Notes under the pieces: generated by a model
What the model saw: the letters and a program-made list of their open reading frames with translations, nothing else
Databases searched by the model: none
What the model was told of the DNA's origin: nothing
Shown: piece by piece, positions 33,433-40,861 of the stretch
How positions within the stretch are numbered: position 1 is the first letter of the stretch
Layout: every line of letters starts with the position of its first letter
Made by a program: the position numbers and the translations under genes
Origin: Streptomyces sp. Ag109_O5-10
Lineage (GTDB): Bacteria; Actinomycetota; Actinomycetes; Streptomycetales; Streptomycetaceae
Assembly (NCBI RefSeq): GCF_900105755.1
Contig: NZ_FNTQ01000001.1
Location: 4,402,001 to 4,466,000 of the forward strand
Length of the DNA: 64,000 nucleotides
Direction: 5' to 3'

Positions 33433-34338
33433 TCAGGGAATTCGGGCCTCGGCGGCGTCGCGGAGGAGTCCGGCGAAGGTGAGGGCGGCGGGGGTGAGGG
33501 AGTGGTCGGCCATGCGAACCAGGAGGATGCGGCGGATGGGTGCCGGCGGCTGGAGGGGCAGGGCGTTCACGCCGGGTCGGATGCCCTCCAGGGCCAGGGT
33601 GGGGGCGAGGGCGACGCCGATGCCGGCCGCGACCATGGCCTGGGCCTCCTGGTAGTCGTGGGCCTCGTAGGCGATGTGGGGCTCGAAGCCGACGTCGCGG
33701 CAGCCGCGCACGAGGGCTTCGGCCACCGGGTGATGGTCGGCGCGGGTGATCCAGGGGTCGTGTGCGAAGTCGGCGAGTGAGGCGGCGTCGCGGCCGGCGA
33801 GTGGATGGTGGTCGCTGACGAGAAGGGCCGGCGGGTCGTCGAGGAGTGGGGTGATGACAATGTCCTCGCGGTCGATCCGGCTCCAGTCGTAGTCCCACAT
33901 GAGGGACATCTCGATCTCCCGGTTCTCCAGCATCGTCCAGAGCCCGGCGATGCGGGCGCTGCGGACGGTCAGCCGTACGTCGGGGTGCGCGTCCCGGAAG
34001 GCGATCACGGCCTGTGGCAGGAGCGAGGCGCCGACGGTGGGGAAGGTGCCGATGCGCAGGGTGCCCGCGCGCAGGCCGGCGTAGTCGGCGAGTTCGTTCT
34101 CCGCTGCCTGCAGTTCGCGTTCGATCCGTTGCCCTCGTTCGGCCAGCGCCCGTCCGGCGTCGGTGAGGGTGACGCCCCGGGCGTGGCGTTCCAGCAGGGG
34201 CTGTCCCGCTTCCGTTTCCAGGCGGCTGATCTGCTGCGACACCGCCGACGGGGTGTAGTTGAGGGCGCGGGCCGTCGCGGTCACCGAGCCGCGCCGGGCG
34301 ACCTCCGTGAAGAGCAGGATGCGCCGGACATCGAGCAC
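33433..34338 (-). CDS. LysR family transcriptional regulator
   Basis: 301 aa from GTG 34338, which has GGAGG eight bases upstream; an upstream GTG adds seven residues. The winged HTH (RRILLFTEVARRGSVTATARALNYTPSAVSQQISRLETEAGQPLLER) is followed by a linker helix and a periplasmic-binding-like effector domain. It is divergent from the PrpF/transporter operon (147 bp between starts), the usual arrangement for a LysR activator, so it probably senses the transported carboxylate or its product. Confidence 0.94.
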   Translation of the reverse strand: MLDVRRILLFTEVARRGSVTATARALNYTPSAVSQQISRLETEAGQPLLERHARGVTLTDAGRALAERGQRIERELQAAENELADYAGLRAGTLRIGTFPTVGASLLPQAVIAFRDAHPDVRLTVRSARIAGLWTMLENREIEMSLMWDYDWSRIDREDIVITPLLDDPPALLVSDHHPLAGRDAASLADFAHDPWITRADHHPVAEALVRGCRDVGFEPHIAYEAHDYQEAQAMVAAGIGVALAPTLALEGIRPGVNALPLQPPAPIRRILLVRMADHSLTPAALTFAGLLRDAAEARIP

Positions 34339-34484
34339 GCCGCCACCTCCAGCGTTCACTTCACCTTAATAGCCATACACATTTCCGAGATTGTACTTCA
34401 CGCTGCCGTAACCCACCGTGGAGGACACCACGCACGGCGGGACCGTCGGCGGGCTTCCCCTTCCCTGGCTGTGAGGAGTCGGTT

Positions 34485-35603
34485 GTGCTGCGTCTGCAGG
34501 GCGAGATGATCCGCGGAGGAACCAGCAAGTGCTGGATCTTCGACCAGCGCGACGTGGCCGCCACGGGCGTGGACGTCGATGCCCTCCTGCTCGCCGCCTT
34601 CAACGCCGCCGACCCCCGCCAGATCGACGGCGTGGGCGGCGCCTCCTCCACCACCTCCAAGGCCGCCGTCGTTCAGGCGTCGACCCAGCCCGGTGTGGAT
34701 GTCGAGTACGCCTTCGCACAGGTCGGTATCGGCGACGAGCGCGTGGAGTGGGCCAGCAACTGCGGCAACTGCGCCACCGCCGTGGCCCTGTACGCCGTCC
34801 ACCACCGGCTCGTGCCGATCACGTCGGACACCACCACCGTCCGCATGCTCAACGTCAACACCGGGGCCCGCCTCACCGGCACCATCCCCACCCCCGCGGG
34901 CGTGGCCCCGGAGGAGGGCACGGCCGTGGTCCCGGGTACCTCGGCGCCGGGCGTGCCGGTCCTGCTCGGGTTCGAGGACCCGGCGGGCTCGACGACCGGC
35001 CGCGCGCTGCCGACCGGCCGGGCACTGGACGAGCTGACCGGCCCGGACGGCCTTGTCGAGGCATCCCTGGTGGACGCCGGCGCTCCGGCCGCGCTGTTCG
35101 AGGCCAAGGCGTTCGGCCTCGACGGCACGGAGTCCCTCACCGCGTTCGCCTCCGCAGTGCCCGCGCTGACCCTGCTGCGCCGCCAGGCGGCGCTGGCCAT
35201 GGGCCTGGCCCGCGAGGGCGATCCGGTCAGCCACGCGGTGCCGAAGGTGGGCGTCGTCGCCCGTCCCGCGCCCTATCGCACGACACAGGGCATCCTCGTC
35301 AACCAGGACGAGTACGACCTGGCCGTGCGCATGGTCTCCATGCACGCCCCGCACCCGGCGATCGGCCTGACCTCCGCCGTGGCCCTGGCCACGGCCGCCA
35401 CCACCCCCGGCACCCTCGCCCACCGCGTGGCCCGGCAGACCGCCGACGGCACGCTGCGCCTGGGCACCCCCGCCGGCGTGATCACCACCCAAGCCGTCCC
35501 CGCACCGGACGGCGCGTCCCCCACGGTGCTGCTGCACCGCGCCGCCCGGCGTATCGCCCGAGCCGAACTCCTCGTTCCCGTCCTGGAAGGACGCCCCGTA
35601 TGA
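34485..35603 (+). CDS. PrpF-family isomerase (methylaconitate/oxalomesaconate type)
   Basis: 372 aa from GTG 34485 (ATG 34506 is an alternative). Two diaminopimelate-epimerase-like lobes are visible: the first carries MIRGGTSKCWIF and the catalytic segment ASNCGNCATAV, the second AKAFGLDGTESL and MVSMHAPHPAIGLTSAVALA. The family includes 2-methylaconitate cis-trans isomerase (PrpF) and 4-oxalomesaconate tautomerase. Neither the 2-methylcitrate cycle nor gallate genes are nearby, so the substrate is open. Its stop overlaps the transporter start (ATGA). Confidence 0.9.
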   Translation: MLRLQGEMIRGGTSKCWIFDQRDVAATGVDVDALLLAAFNAADPRQIDGVGGASSTTSKAAVVQASTQPGVDVEYAFAQVGIGDERVEWASNCGNCATAVALYAVHHRLVPITSDTTTVRMLNVNTGARLTGTIPTPAGVAPEEGTAVVPGTSAPGVPVLLGFEDPAGSTTGRALPTGRALDELTGPDGLVEASLVDAGAPAALFEAKAFGLDGTESLTAFASAVPALTLLRRQAALAMGLAREGDPVSHAVPKVGVVARPAPYRTTQGILVNQDEYDLAVRMVSMHAPHPAIGLTSAVALATAATTPGTLAHRVARQTADGTLRLGTPAGVITTQAVPAPDGASPTVLLHRAARRIARAELLVPVLEGRPV

Positions 35604-36997
35604 GCCGCAACGACGCCGCCCCGGGTACCGTCACCCCACCACCGGGCCGCATCCGCCGGATGCTGTCCCACCTGTACGTCCAGTGCCTGATCGCCGTCCT
35701 CCTCGGCGCCGCCGTGGGCGGGCTGTGGCCGTCCGTCGGCGCCGACCTCAAACCGCTCGGCGACGGCTTCATCGCGCTGGTGAAGATGTTCATCGCACCG
35801 GTCATCTTCTGCACGGTCGTCCACGGCATCGCCTCCATGGGCAACGCCCGCGCGGTCGGCCGCGTGAGCCTGAAGGCCCTGGTCTACTTCGAGGTACTGA
35901 CCACCGTGGCCATGGCGATCGGTCTGGTCGTCGTCAACGTCGTCAAACCCGGCAGCGGTCTGCACATCGACCTCTCGACCCTGTCCACCAAGGGCCTGCC
36001 GCCGGAGGCGACCACGGCCCACGAGGGCTTCGCCGCCTTCCTCCTCGCCACCATCCCGGCCACCCTGGTCAGCGCCCTGACCGGCAACGAGATCCTGCCC
36101 GTGCTGCTGGTGTCGGTGCTGTTCGGCTTCGGCCTGCACGCCAGCGGAGAGGCCGGCCTGGGCATCGCCCGGGGTGTCGAGAAGTTCTCCACGGTCCTGT
36201 TCACGCTCATCCGCTGGATCATGCGGCTGGCCCCCGTCGGCGCGTTCGGCTCGATGGCCTTCACCATCGGCCACTACGGCCTGGGTACCCTGCGCCATCT
36301 GGCGCTGCTGGTCGGCTCGTTCTGGCTGACCGCCCTCTTCTTCGTCCTGGTCGTCCTCGGGACCGTGATGCGCCTGAACGGACTGCGGCTGCTGCCCTTC
36401 CTGCGCTACATCAAGGAAGAACTGCTGATCGTCCTGGGCACCTCCTCCACCGAGCCCGTCCTGCCGCGCATGATGGCCAAGCTCCAGCACGCGGGCGCCT
36501 CGAAACCGGTCGTCGGCATCACGCTGCCCGCCGGGTACTCCTTCAACCTCGACGGCACCGCCATCTACCTGACCATGGGCTCGGTCTTCCTCGCCCAGGC
36601 TCTCGGCATCGACCTCAGCCTCACCCAGCAACTGGGCATGCTCGCCGTCATGCTGCTCACCTCCAAGGGCGCCGCGGGCGTCACCGGCTCCGGCTTCATC
36701 GCGCTGGCCGCCACCCTCAGCGCCGTGCCGCACGTCCCGCCCGCCGCCCTCGCGCTGATCTTCGGCGTCGACCGGTTCATGTCCGAAGCCCGCGCCCTGA
36801 CCAGCCTGGTCGGCAACGGCGTCGCCACTCTGGCCGTCGCCCGCTGGGAGGGCGAGCTGGACGAGGACCGCGCCAAGGCCGTCCTGCGCGGAGAGATCCC
36901 CTACGCCCCCACCCCGGCTCCCTCCGCGGTGACAGCCGAGCCCGACCCGACGCAGACACCGGTACCGGCCCACGCCCCCGTCCCCGCCGCAACCTGA
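35600..36997 (+). CDS. DAACS-family C4-dicarboxylate/cation symporter
   Basis: 465 aa from ATG 35600, overlapping the PrpF stop as ATGA. The start LSHLYVQCLIAVLLGAAVGG, the first conserved helices with FIALVKMFIAPVIFCTVVHGIA, the reentrant-loop motif VLGTSSTEPVLPRM and the ion/substrate site FNLDGTAIYLTMGSVFLAQALG are those of the DctA/GltP family. It should import dicarboxylates or tricarboxylate-like acids with protons or sodium. Tight coupling to an isomerase suggests uptake of an aconitate-like or oxalomesaconate-like acid, under the divergent LysR. Confidence 0.94.
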   Translation: MSRNDAAPGTVTPPPGRIRRMLSHLYVQCLIAVLLGAAVGGLWPSVGADLKPLGDGFIALVKMFIAPVIFCTVVHGIASMGNARAVGRVSLKALVYFEVLTTVAMAIGLVVVNVVKPGSGLHIDLSTLSTKGLPPEATTAHEGFAAFLLATIPATLVSALTGNEILPVLLVSVLFGFGLHASGEAGLGIARGVEKFSTVLFTLIRWIMRLAPVGAFGSMAFTIGHYGLGTLRHLALLVGSFWLTALFFVLVVLGTVMRLNGLRLLPFLRYIKEELLIVLGTSSTEPVLPRMMAKLQHAGASKPVVGITLPAGYSFNLDGTAIYLTMGSVFLAQALGIDLSLTQQLGMLAVMLLTSKGAAGVTGSGFIALAATLSAVPHVPPAALALIFGVDRFMSEARALTSLVGNGVATLAVARWEGELDEDRAKAVLRGEIPYAPTPAPSAVTAEPDPTQTPVPAHAPVPAAT

Positions 36998-37199
36998 CCG
37001 CCAAGCGGACGGCCGTCCGCACCGCGACGCCGGTCGACGTGGCCTCCGGCAGCCCCGGCCTTGTCGATCCCCACGTGCACGAGGCAGTCGCCAAGGCCAC
37101 GGCGGGCGAGTCCACGGAGCGATGAGGCGGGCCCGGCGGGCAGGCAGCTCGGGCTCGTCCGCCGCGCGCCGCTTCTGGTAGCTGCTTCCGTCCTGTCGC
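36998..37199 (+). other. Possible gene relic after the transporter
   Basis: One plus-strand frame reads VDVASGSPGLVDPHVHEAVA and stops at 37125. The composition is coding-like but there is no start or recognised family, so it may be the 3' end of a lost third gene in the operon. Confidence 0.25.
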
Positions 37200-37226
37200 A
37201 ACGGCGGCCCCTGGTGGGCCGCCGTT
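37200..37226 (+). terminator. Intrinsic terminator of the PrpF/transporter operon
   Basis: AACGGCGGCCC-CTGGT-GGGCCGCCGTT, a perfect 11-bp stem with a 5-nt loop, about 200 bp after the transporter stop. The 37227-37528 remainder shows no convincing gene. Confidence 0.8.
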
Positions 37227-37528
37227 GGCGTACGCCGGGTTGGCCCTCTTCGTACTTGCCGGCTGCGGTCGACCGCGATCGAACTCGACGGCCGACCCGC
37301 CGCCCGGCTGTACCCCCGGCCGAGGCCGGCAGCGCGCCGGACACAACCGCTCAGGCTGTACGCCACGGGCACAGCGCCGGGCGGGAGACGGGGAACGCGT
37401 CTGCGTCGTCGCTTCCACACGCCGGATGCCTGGGCGCCTGCGGCTCCCCAACGGTGCGCATCGAACCGGGTGACGCCACTCTGACGTGCGCTCTCCGCTC
37501 GGGAGAGTCTCTTCCCTCGTCTCGGCGG

Positions 37529-38380
37529 CTACTTGTTCTTGCCGTTGCCCCGCCCGCCGTTCGCCCGGCCGTTGCCGGCAGCGGCGGTGGCGCCTGCTGT
37601 GGCGGCGGAGTTCCCGGCACTCTTGCCGGACTTGCCCGAACCGGTCGAGCGGCTCGGCTTGGCCGTCGCGGCTGCCAGCTGTTCGGCGCAGTAGGCGGCC
37701 ACCTTGTCCGTACCGCCGGCTGCCGCGATCAGCCGTTTCCAGGCCGTCGCGTCGAGCGCCTTGCCGTGGCCCTGGACCTGGTCGTAGGCGCGGCAGTGGG
37801 CTTCGGTTTCCTGGTCGGTCGCGGGCCGGTCCGTCGGCCGACCCTTGCCTGAGGACGGCGCCGAGGCCGCACCGCCCGGCCGGTTCGGGGCGGTCGCCGA
37901 GGGATTCGGTGTTCCCCGGCCGTGTCCGGCGCCCTCGGTGGAGGAGCCGACGGAACCGATGGCCGCGACCGCCACACCACCCAGGGCGAGGCTGGCGCAG
38001 ACCACGCCGAACGTCAGCCTGACCGGGCGCCGCACCCGCCGCTCGGCCGCCGGCCGCCAGTCGTCCCGGCGCCGGGTAGATACGCGATACGCGCCCGCCG
38101 CGTGGGCGGCCCGGAACGCGGCCACGGCCTGCCGCTCGCCCTGGGGTCCGTGATCGTCCGCACGGACGGCTGCGGCCAGTGCCGCCTCAAGCGCCGTGTC
38201 GTCACCCGCATCCCGAGGATCCGACAGGGTGCCGCCGGGCCGCACACGTCGACGGCCCCTCAGCCCGTCGCCGCTCAGCCGTTCACCCATGTCCGTTTCC
38301 GTTCCTGTCCGACCGCTTCGATTCGTCCCCTGTGCCGGCTCCGACGCCTGCCTGCCGATCTTGTCGCGGTTGTCGTTCAT
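37529..38380 (-). CDS. Single-pass membrane protein coupled to the sigma factor (putative anti-sigma)
   Basis: 283 aa from ATG 38380, overlapping the sigma factor stop (ATGA). A long cytoplasmic N-terminal region (1-118) contains a helical segment LEAALAAAVRADDHGPQGER, followed by a helix at about 121-143, a P/S/G linker and an extracytoplasmic helical domain with two cysteines (EAHCRAYDQV and AAYCAEQL). The tail is Gly/Asn/Arg-rich. There is no zinc anti-sigma motif. Coupling and topology suggest it restrains the sigma factor. Confidence 0.8.
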   Translation of the reverse strand: MNDNRDKIGRQASEPAQGTNRSGRTGTETDMGERLSGDGLRGRRRVRPGGTLSDPRDAGDDTALEAALAAAVRADDHGPQGERQAVAAFRAAHAAGAYRVSTRRRDDWRPAAERRVRRPVRLTFGVVCASLALGGVAVAAIGSVGSSTEGAGHGRGTPNPSATAPNRPGGAASAPSSGKGRPTDRPATDQETEAHCRAYDQVQGHGKALDATAWKRLIAAAGGTDKVAAYCAEQLAAATAKPSRSTGSGKSGKSAGNSAATAGATAAAGNGRANGGRGNGKNK

Positions 38381-39027
38381 GTCGACTCCCCCAGCGTGCG
38401 GGAAGCCACATCCGTCACACTCTCCTCCGCCTCGCCGCCGATCCCGAGCTGACGGGCAAGGCGTTTCAGGCCCCGGTGGGCGGCCGTGCGCACCGCACCC
38501 GGCCGCTTGCCGAGGACGCGCGCGGCGGACGGACCGTCCAGACCGACCACGACCCGCAGCAGCACGGCCTCGCACTGGTCCCGCGGCAGCCCGCGGATCA
38601 ACTCCAGAGCCCACTCCGTGGAGAGGGACTCGAGGGCCTGCTCATGCGTGTTGTGCGGGCCGGCCAGATCCAGTACGTCCTGGTCGGTGCCGCCGGCCTG
38701 GGGCCGCACCCGCCGCCGACGCAGGTGATCCAGTGCCCGGTGCCGGGCGATGGTCGCGGTCCAGCCGCGAAAGCCCGCGCCGTCCCCTTTGAACCGCCCG
38801 AGGTCGCGGGCTATCTCCAGCCAGGCGTCGGACGCCACGTCCTCCGCGTCGTCGCCGACGACACCCCGCAGGTAGCCCAGAAGGCCCGGCTGCACGATCC
38901 GGTAGAGGACCGCGAAGGCTCCCTCGTCGCCGTCCTGGGCGCGCGCGACCGCCGCGCCCAGCTCCCCGTCGTACTCCTGCACGCGCCGGGTTTGCCGCAC
39001 CTGGCCCAAGTTTGCCCTCGTTCGCAC
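38377..39027 (-). CDS. ECF RNA polymerase sigma factor
   Basis: 216 aa from GTG 39027; GTG 38982 would also leave all domains intact. Region 2 is FAVLYRIVQPGLLGYLRGVVGDDAEDVASDAWLEIARDLGRF with the promoter-melting segment GFRGWTATIARHRALDHLRRRR. Region 4 is LPRDQCEAVLLRVVVGLDGPSAARVLGKRPGAVRTAAHRGLKRL. The upstream interval to 39401 contains no gene and should hold its promoter. The adjacent coupled membrane protein is the likely regulator. Confidence 0.93.
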   Translation of the reverse strand: MRTRANLGQVRQTRRVQEYDGELGAAVARAQDGDEGAFAVLYRIVQPGLLGYLRGVVGDDAEDVASDAWLEIARDLGRFKGDGAGFRGWTATIARHRALDHLRRRRVRPQAGGTDQDVLDLAGPHNTHEQALESLSTEWALELIRGLPRDQCEAVLLRVVVGLDGPSAARVLGKRPGAVRTAAHRGLKRLARQLGIGGEAEESVTDVASRTLGEST

Positions 39028-39401
39028 GGATCACAACCGAATTCCCACCGTCCGCCGCGCTCCGGTCGCACCGACGGCCCTACGACAACCAGCGCGCGCT
39101 CTCACAAAAACGTCACAACGCTCAGGAGCACTGTCCGGTATCACCCGTCTCCCAGCGCTCAGCCGCGGGATTCGGCAGACGCCACCGCGACGCAGCGGAA
39201 CTGGTGCTGTCCGCCCCGGCAGCAGCGATCCTCACCGGTGACGGCGCCGCAGCCCCGCCCCCGGCCCCCTCTCCGCACCGTTCACAACTCCCCCCCGTGA
39301 GCGGCGCGGAGAGGACCGGACAGACCTGCGGCGGGCGGTCGCTCCGCCCCGGCACCGTTGGGGCGCGTGATGCTTCGGCGCTCTGGTGCGCTCCCCCTGT
39401 C
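39028..39401. other. Gene-poor divergent promoter region
   Basis: About 370 bp between the minus-strand sigma factor and the plus-strand DUF1877 gene. It has a locally lower GC stretch near 39085-39130 (CACAAAAACGTCACAACG). I see no ORF, repeat or strong hairpin. Confidence 0.5.
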
Positions 39402-39908
39402 ATGAGTACGTACCTCCGTCTGCGAGCGGTGCCGGCCCCGGCACTGCGCAACAGTCCGGCTTGGCTGGAGCGACTTTTCGCGAGCGATGCGGAGGCCCTC
39501 CAGCACCGCGCCGGCCGGTGCGGCCGGTGCCCCGACGAGGTCCTGGACGTGTGCTCTCCGAACCAGGAGCGCATCTACACCGGCGCTCCGCCGGACGCGC
39601 CGGGGAGCCGGCCGCAGGCCCAGGTGGTGCTCGGCGGCTGCCCCGTGCTCCGCACCGACCGGCGCGAGCCGCCGTTGCTGGTCCTCACGGCGGCCCAGAC
39701 CCGCCGGGTGGCCGGATTCCTGGAGCACGCCGACTTCGACGCGCTGTGGGACCTTGCCCGGGACCGGCTGCTGCCCGCCTACGGCGGGATGCCCGCGGAG
39801 CCCGAGACGTCTCGCGCGTTCGCCATGACGCACCGGGAGCTGCGGGCCTTCTACGCGCACGCGGCCCAATGTGGGAAAGCGGTGGTGAAGCGCCGTTCCC
39901 GGGTGTGA
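39402..39908 (+). CDS. DUF1877 (YfbM-like) family protein
   Basis: 168 aa from ATG 39402. MSTYLRLRAVPAPALRNSPAWLERLF is the family's conserved start, and HADFDALWDLARDRLLPAYGG with the C-terminal helix AFAMTHRELRAFYAHAAQCGKAVV completes the fold. It is a soluble cytoplasmic protein with no known function; homologues often occur near secretion or contact-dependent systems. A CGRCPDEVLDVCSP cysteine pair is an addition to the basic family. Confidence 0.82.
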   Translation: MSTYLRLRAVPAPALRNSPAWLERLFASDAEALQHRAGRCGRCPDEVLDVCSPNQERIYTGAPPDAPGSRPQAQVVLGGCPVLRTDRREPPLLVLTAAQTRRVAGFLEHADFDALWDLARDRLLPAYGGMPAEPETSRAFAMTHRELRAFYAHAAQCGKAVVKRRSRV

Positions 39909-40072
39909 GGAGTCGCGATCCAGGACGGGCGGGGAAGCGCCGTGAGGCGGGACCTGCCGACACCCGGAGCTGGACTTGTGCCTGTGCGGGGCGGGAGGTG
40001 TAACAGTTTCGGCCCGCCGCGCTCTCTCCATGCGGACGACCACGTCGGTCGGCTTGGAGGGAGGCGGGACTC

Positions 40073-40861
40073 GTGCAGTGGACGGGCGACGACGGCGCAG
40101 GGTACGGCGAGGAGCCGCCCACCGGCCGCGGGTACGGGTACGGGTATGCGTACGCCCACGGTCACGAGGCCACCGGCGGCACTACCGTCGACACGGCCAC
40201 GGCGGAGCCGGAGCCCTGGGCCGCCGGTGCACCGGTGCTCGTCGCCGGGCCGGACCGCCTCGCCGGGGCGGAGTGGGACTCTCCGCACGGTGACGTCATC
40301 ACCGTGCTGCCCACGGACCGCGACGAGTCCGGCCGTCCCGCACCGGAGCCGGACATGCCGGACATGCCGGAGAACGATCCGGCGCGCCCCGTCTTCGTGG
40401 ACGCCTCGGGGCGCCGCCAGCGGCGCGTGCGGCGTGCCGCACGACTGCTGCTGATCCCCGCGGCCATCTATGTCGCCCTGCTGGTCAGCGCGTTGCTGGG
40501 CGGCCCCACCATCAGCGCGCCGTTCGTCCCGCTGCCCGACACGACGCATCCGGCCACGCCCCGCGCGACCACACCCGGCTCCCCCGCCGACACGGATCAC
40601 GGTCACCCGGTGCGGAGCACGGACTCCGACGCGGCGGACCAGGACGCCCGTCCCACCGCGCCGCAGACGGCCTCCGGCCGGACCGGCGGGCAGGCGGCCG
40701 CGACCACCCCCGCGGCCACGTCCGCCCCCACCGCGACGCACGCCGCGACCACGACCGCGACTCCCACCACCAGCGCCGCTGCCGGTGCCGGTGCCGCCGG
40801 CACCGAAGCACCCTCCGCCAAGGGGCGTGCCAACGCCGCGTCCCACAAGCCCGTGAAGTGA
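40073..40861 (+). CDS. matA: MatA-like membrane protein
   Basis: 262 aa from GTG 40073. The N-terminal 120 residues are acidic and Gly/Pro-rich and cytoplasmic, one helix (AARLLLIPAAIYVALLVSALLGG, about 122-145) crosses the membrane, and a long Thr/Ala/Pro-rich tail lies outside. The stop overlaps the GTG of the deacetylase/glycosyltransferase gene. The pair matches the Streptomyces mat locus, whose MatA/MatB make an extracellular poly-beta-1,6-GlcNAc-type glycan causing pellet aggregation. The symbol is inferred from this context, as MatA sequence is poorly conserved. Confidence 0.6.
   Translation: MQWTGDDGAGYGEEPPTGRGYGYGYAYAHGHEATGGTTVDTATAEPEPWAAGAPVLVAGPDRLAGAEWDSPHGDVITVLPTDRDESGRPAPEPDMPDMPENDPARPVFVDASGRRQRRVRRAARLLLIPAAIYVALLVSALLGGPTISAPFVPLPDTTHPATPRATTPGSPADTDHGHPVRSTDSDAADQDARPTAPQTASGRTGGQAAATTPAATSAPTATHAATTTATPTTSAAAGAGAAGTEAPSAKGRANAASHKPVK

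Noticed and set aside
37225..37473. Possible 82-aa lipoprotein starting TTG with a lipobox-like AGLALFVLAGCG
   Set aside because: The start codon lies inside the terminator hairpin, there is no ribosome-binding site, and the sequence after the first 30 residues is low-complexity Arg/Gly. The lipobox is probably fortuitous.
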